DNA of 9,603 nt from Desulfobacteraceae bacterium UBA5616 (GCA_002423615.1 DIKO01000072.1:1-9603), one strand, 5' to 3'; counted from the first letter of the stretch, positions 1 to 6,094 are shown. The notes: generated by a model not told the origin, from the letters alone. Numbers and translations are program-made.

Positions 1-7
1 ATGTCAA

Positions 8-385
8 CTAAATGGTGACATTGCCTACGAGTCCGGCAAAGGGTTTAAAGGAAGAAAAGGGGCCCTGAGGCGTTTCTGGGGAAACATCGCTATATGGGGC
101 GGAATCCTCGAGGCGGGAATGCTCGTTTTCATGACAATAAATACACAGAAGTTCCCAGTTGCTGCCGTCCAGGGGGTTATTATCGTGGTTATGGTCACGG
201 TGATGAACCGTCAACTCACGAAGTTTCTTGCCGCTGAACTCGCGGCCGCACCGACCGCAGACCCAGGGGAACAGTTTCAATGCCCTTTCCCGATAGGTTT
301 TTTCTCTTTCCTGCTGATCACGCCGGGCTCCGGCGATAATCTGTGATATTTTTCCGGAATGATCCGGATTATTGGTCGAGACCAT
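8..385 (-). CDS. yajD: YajD-like HNH nuclease family protein
   Basis: This is a small HNH-domain protein that closely resembles the E. coli YajD family; its cellular role is not established. With the chosen start it has 125 residues. Two CxxC pairs (C43/C46 and C81/C84) probably bind a structural zinc. Between and after them lie the His-His pair H61-H62, the Asn of the SNWELL stretch (N77), and H85 and H89, which together form the beta-beta-alpha-metal HNH core. The run ALKLFPWVCGRCGREF followed by LRELTVHH is the part most typical of YajD. The ATG at 385 is preferred because a GAGG lies 6 bases upstream. An in-frame ATG at 406 overlaps the stop of the upstream thioesterase gene as ATGA and would add seven residues, so translational coupling is possible. 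The protein is cytoplasmic, with no signal peptide or membrane segment. I am confident of the family but not of nuclease activity in the cell. Confidence 0.85.
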   Translation of the reverse strand: MVSTNNPDHSGKISQIIAGARRDQQEREKTYRERALKLFPWVCGRCGREFSGKKLRELTVHHRDHNHDNNPLDGSNWELLCIYCHENEHSRLEDSAPYSDVSPETPQGPFSSFKPFAGLVGNVTI

Positions 386-391
386 TTTCAT

Positions 392-395
392 CCTC
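392..395 (-). promoter_or_regulatory. Ribosome binding site that decides the yajD start
   Basis: A GAGG core on the minus strand sits 6 bases before the ATG at 385. It directly abuts the ATG at 391, so that codon is too close to be used. The ATG at 406 has no purine-rich site in front of it and could only be used by re-initiation through its ATGA overlap with the preceding gene. Confidence 0.55.
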
Positions 396-402
396 AATAA
401 AT

Positions 403-885
403 TCATAAAAATTTAGTCGGAAAGGATTCCGTATCCGTTAGGGACAGGGTTTCTCCAATGGTTTGCCCGCCCTGGGTGATCATCATTTTAGACGTTCCGT
501 GAGCCAGCATTTTTTGATTCCGATCAAAAACAGTTGCCTCCGCAAGACAAATGGTCCTACCGGTTTTTATGCGGTTTCCCTTGGCTATGATTTTTCCTTC
601 TTTCACGGGGGAAAGGAGATCCGTTTTCAAATCAACGGTAATCAGACCAACACGTTCATCAATATCGCAGTAAACCGACCAAAAGGCCGCAGTATCGATG
701 ATGGAAGCGTAAACGCCGCCATGAATGCCGCCGAAAGGATTCAAATGTTTTGTTTCCATCACAATTTCAACGACGGAAAAACCTGTTCCGATTTCTGAAA
801 CGGTCATTGACAGCAATTTAAAAAAAGGACCCTGGTTGATGGATCTTAAGACTGTCCGAATATGATCTGGGTTCAGTAACGCCAT
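403..885 (-). CDS. PaaI-type hotdog-fold acyl-CoA thioesterase
   Basis: This is a cytoplasmic hotdog-fold protein of the PaaI/YdiI thioesterase group, expected to hydrolyse an acyl- or aryl-CoA thioester to the free acid and CoA. From the preferred start it has 160 residues, normal for the family. The diagnostic segment is NPFGGIHGGVYASIIDTAAF, with H55-G56-G57 at the start of the long hotdog helix and D64 as the likely acidic catalytic residue. A DLKTDLLSP strand (about 85-93) and a later GRTICLAEATVFD strand (about 109-121) complete the fold. The ATG at 885 is chosen because AAGAGG precedes it by 4 bases; a longer reading from a TTG at 924 has no comparable site. It is followed by yajD, whose possible upstream ATG shares bases with this stop codon, so the two are probably cotranscribed. 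The substrate is unknown. A role in trimming CoA esters made by the block further right is possible but not shown. Confidence 0.85.
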   Translation of the reverse strand: MALLNPDHIRTVLRSINQGPFFKLLSMTVSEIGTGFSVVEIVMETKHLNPFGGIHGGVYASIIDTAAFWSVYCDIDERVGLITVDLKTDLLSPVKEGKIIAKGNRIKTGRTICLAEATVFDRNQKMLAHGTSKMMITQGGQTIGETLSLTDTESFPTKFL

Positions 886-889
886 AACG

Positions 890-895
890 CCTCTT
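890..895 (-). promoter_or_regulatory. Ribosome binding site that decides the thioesterase start
   Basis: AAGAGG on the minus strand lies 4 bases upstream of the ATG at 885. It favours this start over the upstream in-frame TTG at 924, in front of which no Shine-Dalgarno-like run is visible. Confidence 0.5.
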
Positions 896-969
896 GAAAA
901 ATTCGAAGTGCCCTGCCGGTCCAACGCAAGGGTTTTATTTAAAACAGAAATGACGAAACGCCTCTTTAT

Positions 970-998
970 GACATACTGATGGATGGGATTCAGGTCAA
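970..998 (-). promoter_or_regulatory. Candidate promoter of the thioesterase-yajD unit
   Basis: On the minus strand a TTGACC (998 to 993; five of six consensus bases) is separated by 17 bases from TATGTC (975 to 970; three of six). It would give a leader of about 80 bases before the ATG at 885. The -10 match is poor, so this is a suggestion only. Confidence 0.3.
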
Positions 999-1118
999 GA
1001 AAAAACAGGTTACCTCAGATGAAGTGAAATAGGGGTGCTAATGAAAATTAAGTTAAAATAAAAACCGTATTAAAATTGTTAGTAGAGCTAATATGTTGAT
1101 ATCATACAAAATTTTTAC

Positions 1119-1148
1119 TTGACAGATCCGGAACAAAAATACTAAATA
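1119..1148 (+). promoter_or_regulatory. Candidate sigma-70-type promoter of the gene at 1184
   Basis: A perfect TTGACA (1119-1124) is followed after 18 bases by TAAATA (1143-1148), with further TA-rich sequence (TATAAC at 1147-1152) just behind it. The start of transcription would fall about 25-30 bases before the ATG at 1184. The -35 is strong; the -10 assignment is uncertain because the better TATAAC is 22 bases from the -35. Confidence 0.45.
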
Positions 1149-1183
1149 TAACAAAAAGACTAAAAAAAGGGAGAAGCGCAGTT

Positions 1184-1564
1184 ATGGCAAAAAAACACCA
1201 ACCACACAATAAAAATACGCCTGAATCGGTATTGCCGCTGATTGATGATATTATCGCAATGCTTCATCAACAAATTGAAAAAGGCGAATCACTGATCGTC
1301 AACCGCCCGATTCCTGAATCGGATTATGAATATTGGGAAACCAGAACCACCACTATTTTGAAAAAATCATCACCAGTGGACCCGACCGCGGTAAACCGGT
1401 TTTTGGCGTGCGGAGCGTATGGAGATTCACACCGAAAATCCAACGAGGCTTTCTGGGAGAATCATCGGGCGATGAGTGTTTATGATAAAATCAAAATTGT
1501 GGACTATCATTTGCATTTACTTAAGAAAATCAAAATCCGGCCCGAATTGATCCTGGAAAATTAA
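1184..1564 (+). CDS. Hypothetical protein, 126 residues
   Basis: I do not recognise this protein. It is soluble, with no signal peptide or membrane segment, a Lys/His-rich start (MAKKHQPHNK) and mainly helical character. A helix at about 15-35 (LPLIDDIIAMLHQQIEKGESL) is followed by a segment with Tyr-Glu-Tyr-Trp-Glu-Thr-Arg (48-54) and a NRFLACG stretch (71-77), then a basic C-terminal helix (102-118). The layout of a leading helix, an acidic 'W..R' segment and then an 'RF' helix loosely recalls small helical domains joined to TIR-like or other nucleotide-signalling effectors, but this is only an impression. Evidence that it is a gene: AGGGAG lies 10 bases before the ATG, a good -35 box lies upstream, and there is no competing frame. 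Its AT-rich codons and AT-rich surroundings differ from the neighbouring metabolic genes, which may point to separate acquisition. No partner gene is adjacent in the same orientation. Confidence 0.65.
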   Translation: MAKKHQPHNKNTPESVLPLIDDIIAMLHQQIEKGESLIVNRPIPESDYEYWETRTTTILKKSSPVDPTAVNRFLACGAYGDSHRKSNEAFWENHRAMSVYDKIKIVDYHLHLLKKIKIRPELILEN

Positions 1565-1742
1565 TTTCCCTGATGAAAGCCCCGAATCCCCCAATCCTGT
1601 TATAAAATATAATTGCCAACCTTTCCGAAATAAGATAATCATATACAGTATTCGGCCATTCCATGGGAAACCGAATTTTCAGCAGGTTCCGCCTCTCTAA
1701 CCGCTATCCCAGAGCAATAAAATTCCAATCAATTCTCTCGTG

Positions 1743-1748
1743 AGGAGG
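1743..1748 (+). promoter_or_regulatory. Ribosome binding site that decides the flavoredoxin start
   Basis: A perfect AGGAGG lies 6 bases before the ATG at 1755. An in-frame GTG at 1740 would place this site inside the coding region, so the GTG is not the start. Confidence 0.8.
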
Positions 1749-1754
1749 TTTTCA

Positions 1755-2342
1755 ATGAAAAAATCCTTTGGTGCAAAAATCCTGGCATTTCCAGCGCCGG
1801 TCTGGTGCGTGGGGACATTTGACCGGAACGGCAAACCCAATGTCATGACAGCCGCATGGGCAGGCATCTGCTGCTCGAAACCCCCCTGCGTGAATGTTTC
1901 ACTAAGGAAGGCCACCTATACATATGGCAGTCTGATGGGAAAAAAAGCGTTTACCGTAAGCATTCCATCGGAAAATTACGCCGGGGAAGCCGACTTTTTC
2001 GGAATTGCCTCTGGAAGGGATGTAGACAAATTTGAAATTTCCGGATTGACCCCGGTTAAAAGTGAACTGGTGGATGCCCCTTACGTTAATGAGTTCCCTC
2101 TGGTCATGGAGTGCAGAGTGATTCATTTTCATGAAATCGGTCTGCATACGATTTTTATCGGAGAAATCTTGGATGTAAAGATAACCCGCGAGGTGCTCTC
2201 TCAGGACACGAATCTGCCGGATCTTTTAAAACTCAAACCAATCACTTTTGCACCGGAAATTCGGACCTATCATGGTCTGGGGGAAGTACTTGGCCATGCC
2301 TTTGATCTCGGGATGCCCCTCCACTTAAAAAATGAAGCTTAA
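1755..2342 (+). CDS. Flavoredoxin-type FMN-binding flavin reductase-like protein
   Basis: This 195-residue cytoplasmic flavoprotein belongs to the FMN-binding split-barrel, flavin-reductase-like family. Its length and layout match the flavoredoxins of sulfate reducers. Family members bind FMN and shuttle electrons or reduce flavins. The N-terminal barrel strand ALSO typical of the family reads FPAPVWCVGTFDRNGKPNVMTAAW, split here as FPAPVWCVG (12-20) and GKPNVMTAAW (26-35), where Asn29 and Thr32 lie in the expected FMN-phosphate region. A second family segment is FTVSIPSENYAGEADFFG (66-83), followed by SGRDVDKF (86-93). Several cysteines (C18, C39, C40, C45, C120) are present but form no iron-sulfur motif. 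It precedes the ThDP-enzyme gene by 112 bases on the same strand, so both may belong to one transcription unit, although an inverted repeat lies between them. The physiological electron partner is unknown. Confidence 0.85.
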   Translation: MKKSFGAKILAFPAPVWCVGTFDRNGKPNVMTAAWAGICCSKPPCVNVSLRKATYTYGSLMGKKAFTVSIPSENYAGEADFFGIASGRDVDKFEISGLTPVKSELVDAPYVNEFPLVMECRVIHFHEIGLHTIFIGEILDVKITREVLSQDTNLPDLLKLKPITFAPEIRTYHGLGEVLGHAFDLGMPLHLKNEA

Positions 2343-2392
2343 ACCGAAAAAGTCCAAACGGCTTTACCACAGGCAAAATAGTTTTTCGGTTT
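2341..2392 (+). repeat. 11-base perfect inverted repeat at the flavoredoxin 3' end (possible terminator)
   Basis: The arm AAACCGAAAAA (2341-2351) is repeated exactly in reverse complement at 2382-2392 across a 30-base loop, and the left arm shares two bases with the flavoredoxin stop codon. The right arm begins with five T and ends in TTT, so the transcript could fold into an A-U-rich hairpin. Because the T run lies in the stem and the tail after it is short, it is not a classical intrinsic terminator. It could be a weak terminator or mRNA 3'-end stabiliser that lowers read-through into the next gene. Confidence 0.5.
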
Positions 2393-2454
2393 TCCGCGTC
2401 AATCTTTTGTTTCCATAAAACGCCGATAAATATAAAAGGGAAAGGAGAATCCAC

Positions 2455-4386
2455 ATGGCAAAAGAAAATCACCCACCACTTGGCATGAGGGAGTTTCAGC
2501 CCAATCCGTCCACGTACATCGCCCAAGCCCTGGTGGAGCATGACGTTACGCATGTATTCGGAATTCATGGCGGGCATGTCTGGCAGATCGTGGATGAGAT
2601 CAGCAATGCCGGTATCAAGTTCATTACGTTCAGGCACGAACAGGCGGCTGCCTATGCGGCCGAAGCCTATTCCAAGGTGACGAGAAAACCGGGCGTCTGT
2701 GTCGCCACTGCGGGTCCGGGCGTCGGAAATGCATTCAGCGCCATTCAGCAAGCCAGAATGAGCGGTTCTCCGGTCATTCTGATTGCCGGGGGGAATGCCC
2801 CGGAAACCGATTACCTGCCCATTATCCAACCCTGTTATGTGACCGATGTAATGAAAAACATCACCAAGCTATGCCTTCGGGTCACGGAAACCGCACAGAT
2901 CAAGCAGGTTTTGTCACGCGCGTTCAAGGACAGCCAGTCCTACCCCAAAGGACCGGTGGCGCTGGAAATGGAAATAGGCATGTTAATGAAAGCGCTGCCG
3001 GCGAAGCCGGTCAGCGCCTATGGAGAACATGCGCTCTATGTTTCAAAATGGCTGGGGGAACAAACCGGCCGTCCCATCCCACCGGGAGGGGCTCCGGATC
3101 ATATCCAAAGGGCCGTCAAGAGGTTATGGGAGTCGGAAAAACCGGTCATTTACGCCGCTGACGGATGCCACTGGTCCGACGCTTCCGCCGCCTTGCTGGA
3201 ATTTGCTGAAATCAGCCAAATACCGGTAACCACCAGACGAATCGCCAGGGGCTGCTTTTCCGAAGTGAATCCGTTGTATTTAGACTCCAGAACGGGGAGA
3301 GCCGCGATTAACGAGGGCGATATCAGACTGCTTCTGGGCGGGAAGGTCGGCTCCTTTGACACGTTTGGCCTGGGCTGGCCCCCAACCATACAGGTCAATG
3401 AGTCCTCGGATCATATCTGGACTCACCTCAATACGCCGGCGGCCATCGTCGGCGATATAAGGGTGGTGCTGGAGCAGATGACGGCATATATCAAAGAAAA
3501 CAACCTGAACCCCCCGAAAAGCAGAGAGGCATGGATCAATCGGTGCCGGGAGGTACAGAAAGGAGGCCTGGAAAACCGTAAGAAAAAGGCGGAAACCTAT
3601 CATCACCATAAACCCGTTCATTTCGGATTTCTGGCCAAAAAGGTATGGGATGTTTGCGAAACGCTTTATCAGGGGATGAACCGGGTCATCATTGACGGAT
3701 ATACCATTTCAGACTATATGCCCGCGTTCATTCGTGCAAGGTATTCAGGGCAGGTCATGGATGCTTCGGAATACGCCGGCGTCGGTCACGGCGTGGGAAT
3801 GGCCATCGGGGCGGCGTTTGCAGATCCCGATGCCTGCCGGCAGCCTGTTCTGGCGTTGATGGGAGATGCCGGAATGGGAATATCAGGAACGGATTTTGAA
3901 ACAGCCGTGATCCACCGACTCCCCATCGTGTTTCTCGTTACGGAAAACAGGGGATGGCTGAATGGCATGAAATGGGTTTATTACGGAAAAAACTGGGAAG
4001 GCATGGGAGAACAGGACAGGGCTTATGGTCAGGAGGGGGTGGAAAATGCCCGGTACGATAAGTTCTGCGACATGTTCGGCGGGCATGGGGAATATGTTGA
4101 TGATCCGGCCGACATCGAATCTGCCATGACCCGCGCATTTAAGTCTGCTGAAAAAGGCGTTCCCGCACTGGTTAATGTGCGCATGGATCCGACAATTTCA
4201 AATCGCCAGATTTACACCGGAGCGTATGCAACCTGCTGGCAGCACATTCCCTGGGACCGCCTGGCGCCCAGGGGCAAGGCCATTCGAAGAAATACCCTGT
4301 CCCAGTTCAACTGGGAGGAAGCCGGGGTTGGGCCCATGAAAATGCCCGATCCCTGGGAACCGGTGAAGGAGGATGAGACATTTTAG
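2455..4386 (+). CDS. ThDP-dependent enzyme, oxalyl-CoA decarboxylase / 2-hydroxyacyl-CoA lyase-like
   Basis: This 643-residue protein is a thiamine-diphosphate enzyme of the acetolactate synthase/oxalyl-CoA decarboxylase superfamily. The N-terminal pyrimidine-binding domain (about 15-185) contains FRHEQAAAYAAEAYSK, with Glu62 as the catalytic glutamate that activates ThDP, and the family segment TAGPGVGNAFSAI (85-97). The central domain (about 215-345) has RRIARGCFSEVNPLY and an FGLGWPP stretch (304-310) reminiscent of the FG..PP of oxalyl-CoA decarboxylase, hydroxyacyl-CoA lyase and glyoxylate carboligase. The pyrophosphate domain (about 390-580) has GVGHGVGMAIGAA, then the metal motif GDAG...TENRG with Asp471 and Asn498 as likely Mg ligands; it reads GDA rather than the usual GDG. 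A C-terminal tail (580-643) rich in Trp, Tyr and Arg exceeds the roughly 550-600 residues usual for relatives and could cover the active site or the CoA. The start has AGGAG 7 bases upstream. The neighbouring CoA-ligase subunits favour a CoA-thioester substrate, either cleavage/decarboxylation or carboligation. Plain acetolactate synthase is less likely; no ilvN-like small subunit follows. Confidence 0.85.
   Translation: MAKENHPPLGMREFQPNPSTYIAQALVEHDVTHVFGIHGGHVWQIVDEISNAGIKFITFRHEQAAAYAAEAYSKVTRKPGVCVATAGPGVGNAFSAIQQARMSGSPVILIAGGNAPETDYLPIIQPCYVTDVMKNITKLCLRVTETAQIKQVLSRAFKDSQSYPKGPVALEMEIGMLMKALPAKPVSAYGEHALYVSKWLGEQTGRPIPPGGAPDHIQRAVKRLWESEKPVIYAADGCHWSDASAALLEFAEISQIPVTTRRIARGCFSEVNPLYLDSRTGRAAINEGDIRLLLGGKVGSFDTFGLGWPPTIQVNESSDHIWTHLNTPAAIVGDIRVVLEQMTAYIKENNLNPPKSREAWINRCREVQKGGLENRKKKAETYHHHKPVHFGFLAKKVWDVCETLYQGMNRVIIDGYTISDYMPAFIRARYSGQVMDASEYAGVGHGVGMAIGAAFADPDACRQPVLALMGDAGMGISGTDFETAVIHRLPIVFLVTENRGWLNGMKWVYYGKNWEGMGEQDRAYGQEGVENARYDKFCDMFGGHGEYVDDPADIESAMTRAFKSAEKGVPALVNVRMDPTISNRQIYTGAYATCWQHIPWDRLAPRGKAIRRNTLSQFNWEEAGVGPMKMPDPWEPVKEDETF
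2992..3017 (+). repeat. GC-rich hairpin within the ThDP-enzyme gene
   Basis: GCGCTG-CCGGC (2992-3002) pairs with GCCGG-T-CAGCGC (3006-3017) around a 3-base GAA loop, with one bulged T at 3011. It lies in the codons for the linker after the pyrimidine-binding domain (residues about 180-188). It may simply be a codon-use coincidence, or it may slow ribosomes between domains. Confidence 0.35.
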
Positions 4387-4401
4387 GCGCATGACCCCGC
4401 C

Positions 4402-4441
4402 CCTGAAATCTTTAAAAGGAATCCGCTTTCAGGTTTTTTTT
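4402..4441 (+). terminator. Intrinsic terminator of the ThDP-enzyme gene
   Basis: CCTGAAA (4402-4408) pairs perfectly with TTTCAGG (4427-4433) across an 18-base loop, and eight T follow directly (4434-4441). It begins 16 bases after the ThDP-gene stop codon. Its right arm and T run lie inside the last codons of the convergent gene, whose stop is at 4429-4431. The minus strand has no T run on its exit side, so it should act only for plus-strand transcripts. Confidence 0.7.
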
Positions 4442-5853
4442 CGTCCATGATATCGCTGAAGCCGTGCAAGGGCTTTGGCTGCACGTTGCAGGGAAGGGAA
4501 TGCCGGAATGCCGGCATTCCCGAACTGTCCCCTCATTTTAGCCCCTTTGGCCGCCAGTTCCGGGTCTCCACCCTCTGAATCCACTGTAAACACGGTCGGC
4601 TTTCTGTTTGGACGACTTTTGATCATGTCTATGACCCTGGGCGTGGGATCGGTTTCATCAAAGGAGTGAAACGCTTTTCGGGGAATGAGCCGATCAATAA
4701 TGACCATGGAAATGGCGGGATCGCGATAAGCCTGGTCCAATATTTGTCCCAGATAGACGGGATCACCGAAAACCCGCCAGTCATCGAGGGGATTTCCGGC
4801 AATGGAGCCGGCCTGAGGAACTGTTGCTCTCAACCATGACATGGTTTTTTCGGAAAGAGAAGGAACCGTCAGGCCTTCTCTGACGCAGGTATCGCTACCC
4901 GTAACACTGTTTCCACCTCCCCCGCCCAGCAGAAACACACCGTTGCCTCGGGGTTCGGAGAGATTGGAAAAGGCGATCACCGAATCGGCCCATTCATCCA
5001 TGGATTCAACCGGCACACTACACGTCTGGCGGAAAAATGAGCTCCAGAGTTCTGGTTTACCTGCCATGGACCCTGTATGGGAGGCGGCAGTTGCAGATCC
5101 GGCTTCCGAAGAGCCGCCTTTCCAGAGGACGAGGGGTTTCTTAAGGCTTGTTTTTCTGGCCAGAGGCAGCAGGTGGTGACATTCCGAAAGCCCTTCCAGA
5201 TACAGGGCGATCACTTTTATGTTGGGATCCTCAGCCATAAATTCAAGGTAGTCAAGAACGTTCAAGACCGTTGAATTCCCCGTACTGACGGCCTTGTCAA
5301 CACCTACCCCGAGAAAACACAGGTATTCCGTCAAGCGCTGGGTAATGCCGCCGCTTTGGGAAATAATCCCGACAGGCCCGGAGATTCCCGGAATAGCACC
5401 CCATGCGGTGAGTCCCGAAGAAGGGCAATAGGGTCCCATGCAATTGGGCCCCATGATGAATAGGTTTTTTTCTTCGGCAATGGAAGCAATTTCTTTTTCG
5501 AGCCTTATCCCTTCGGCGGTTCCGGTTTCCTTAAACCCCGAAGTCAGAATGTGGATATGACGCAATCCGATTCGTGAACATTCATCCAGGACCGATGGGA
5601 CATGGCGGGCCGGGACGCAAACCATCGCCAGCTCAGGTGTCAGGGGGAGAGAGGACAGATCTGGAAATGCTTTTAATCCCATAATTTCCTTTGCCTTGGG
5701 ATTGATGGGATAAAGTCCGCCGGCAAATCCACTCTCCTTAAGTTTGGCTAAAAAGCTTGCTCCGCCGAATTCCAGATTTGTACTTGATACGCCTACAACA
5801 GCAATATTTTCGGGGTAAAAAAAAGGGGTCAGTTCCTTTCTCTTCTGTTCCAC
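4429..5853 (-). CDS. ADP-forming acyl-CoA synthetase, alpha-type subunit (copy 1)
   Basis: This 474-residue protein corresponds to the alpha part of ADP-forming acetate/acyl-CoA synthetase: a CoA-binding Rossmann domain plus two succinyl-CoA-ligase-like flavodoxin domains. In the known enzymes it carries out acyl-CoA + ADP + phosphate = acid + CoA + ATP together with an ATP-grasp beta subunit. Visible elements are the CoA-binding start FFYPENIAVVGVSS (11-24), LYPINPKAKEIMG (47-59), the GPNCMGPY motif (135-142), SQSGGITQRL (165-174), the phosphohistidine region ASHTGSMAG (257-265, His259) and a glycine loop LGGGGGNSV (309-317). The beta (ATP-grasp, about 230 residues) part is absent both as a fusion and as a neighbour. 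The GTG start is supported by AGGAG 6 bases upstream. It converges with the ThDP-enzyme gene and diverges from a second alpha-type gene, with which it may share control through the intervening repeats. The acyl substrate is unknown. Confidence 0.88.
   Translation of the reverse strand: MEQKRKELTPFFYPENIAVVGVSSTNLEFGGASFLAKLKESGFAGGLYPINPKAKEIMGLKAFPDLSSLPLTPELAMVCVPARHVPSVLDECSRIGLRHIHILTSGFKETGTAEGIRLEKEIASIAEEKNLFIMGPNCMGPYCPSSGLTAWGAIPGISGPVGIISQSGGITQRLTEYLCFLGVGVDKAVSTGNSTVLNVLDYLEFMAEDPNIKVIALYLEGLSECHHLLPLARKTSLKKPLVLWKGGSSEAGSATAASHTGSMAGKPELWSSFFRQTCSVPVESMDEWADSVIAFSNLSEPRGNGVFLLGGGGGNSVTGSDTCVREGLTVPSLSEKTMSWLRATVPQAGSIAGNPLDDWRVFGDPVYLGQILDQAYRDPAISMVIIDRLIPRKAFHSFDETDPTPRVIDMIKSRPNRKPTVFTVDSEGGDPELAAKGAKMRGQFGNAGIPAFPSLQRAAKALARLQRYHGRKKT
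4497..4520. repeat. 16-base perfect palindrome with an extra direct half, inside copy 1
   Basis: GGAATGCCGGCATTCC at 4505-4520 is its own reverse complement. It is preceded directly by another GGAATGCC at 4497-4504, so the 8-mer occurs three times in 24 bases, twice direct and once inverted. It lies in the 3' coding part of the minus-strand gene, where it encodes part of NAGIPAFP, so coding constraint could explain it. Confidence 0.5.
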
Positions 5854-5859
5854 GATGGT

Positions 5860-5864
5860 CTCCT
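5860..5864 (-). promoter_or_regulatory. Ribosome binding site supporting the GTG start of copy 1
   Basis: AGGAG on the minus strand, within AAAAGGAGA, sits 6 bases before the GTG at 5853. The next in-frame methionine codon lies far downstream, within the CoA-binding domain, so the GTG is the only sensible start. Confidence 0.75.
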
Positions 5865-5908
5865 TTTAACTTCATCATCCATCGGCAGGGCCGGGGTTAT
5901 TCTTCAAA

Positions 5909-5918
5909 CAGGTACCTG
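5909..5918. repeat. 10-base palindrome CAGGTACCTG
   Basis: A perfect palindrome lies about 55 bases upstream of the GTG start of the minus-strand synthetase gene, a position where an operator would affect its promoter. No regulator gene is present in the window to pair it with. Confidence 0.4.
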
Positions 5919-5930
5919 GACAGGGTCAGT

Positions 5931-5944
5931 AGTCCCTCGGGACT
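5931..5944. repeat. Inverted repeat AGTCC-CTCG-GGACT
   Basis: A 5-base perfect stem with a 4-base loop, followed directly by CGATCG, itself a 6-base palindrome (5945-5950). Too short to be significant alone, but it is one of several dyads clustered here. Confidence 0.35.
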
Positions 5945-5974
5945 CGATCGTAACCATTCAAAGGCAGAATAACG

Positions 5975-5990
5975 AAGTTCTTTTGAACTT
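5975..5990. repeat. Inverted repeat AAGTTC-TTTT-GAACTT
   Basis: A 6-base perfect stem with a TTTT loop. The shape fits a small operator half-site pair or an RNA hairpin. It lies 10 bases from the larger dyad at 6000-6025. Confidence 0.45.
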
Positions 5991-5999
5991 ACAAATAAA

Positions 6000-6025
6000 T
6001 TATGGATAAATACGGTTATTCATAA
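6000..6025. repeat. 10-base inverted repeat around a 6-base centre (operator-like)
   Basis: TTATGGATAA (6000-6009) and TTATTCATAA (6016-6025) are reverse complements except for one position, which would be a G-U pair in RNA, around the centre ATACGG. The total span of 26 bases with AT-rich arms is typical in size for a dimeric repressor such as a TetR- or GntR-type protein. It lies about 70 bases upstream of the TTGACT box of the plus-strand gene. Confidence 0.5.
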
Positions 6026-6070
6026 GTCGGTATACAGCCTGCGCAAAGGCCTAAATTTAAAACATGTACC

Positions 6071-6093
6071 GGAAGAAGCCATCTTCCTTTTTT
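6071..6093 (+). terminator. Terminator-like hairpin with T run in the leader region
   Basis: GGAAGA (6071-6076) pairs with TCTTCC (6082-6087) around a 5-base loop, and six T follow at once (6088-6093). No plus-strand gene precedes it: the neighbouring gene to the left is on the other strand. It could end a short non-coding transcript, act as an attenuator for the gene at 6155, or be a chance dyad. The stem is short and only half GC. Confidence 0.4.
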
Positions 6094-6094
6094 G

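Larger units (their letters stand above)
886..1183. other. AT-rich divergent intergenic region
   Basis: This stretch separates the minus-strand thioesterase gene from the plus-strand gene at 1184. It becomes markedly AT-rich from about 1030 onward. I see no open frame with a ribosome binding site and no RNA gene. It holds one candidate promoter in each direction, annotated separately. The AT-rich half could be a binding region for a nucleoid protein or simply the flank of a transferred gene. Confidence 0.5.

Noticed and set aside
119..346. Plus-strand open frame opposite yajD
   Set aside because: It is the antisense shadow of a gene with clear zinc-binding and HNH motifs and has no family features of its own.
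886..924. Upstream extension of the thioesterase to a TTG start at 924
   Set aside because: No Shine-Dalgarno-like run precedes the TTG, while the ATG at 885 has AAGAGG at suitable spacing and gives the usual family length.
1601..1613. TATAAA/TATAAT boxes upstream of flavoredoxin
   Set aside because: They match a -10 element well but have no -35 partner at 16-18 bases and lie about 140 bases from the gene in generally AT-rich sequence.
2407..2436. TTGTTT...TATAAA as a promoter for the ThDP enzyme
   Set aside because: Transcription would start inside the ribosome binding site at about 2443, leaving no usable leader.
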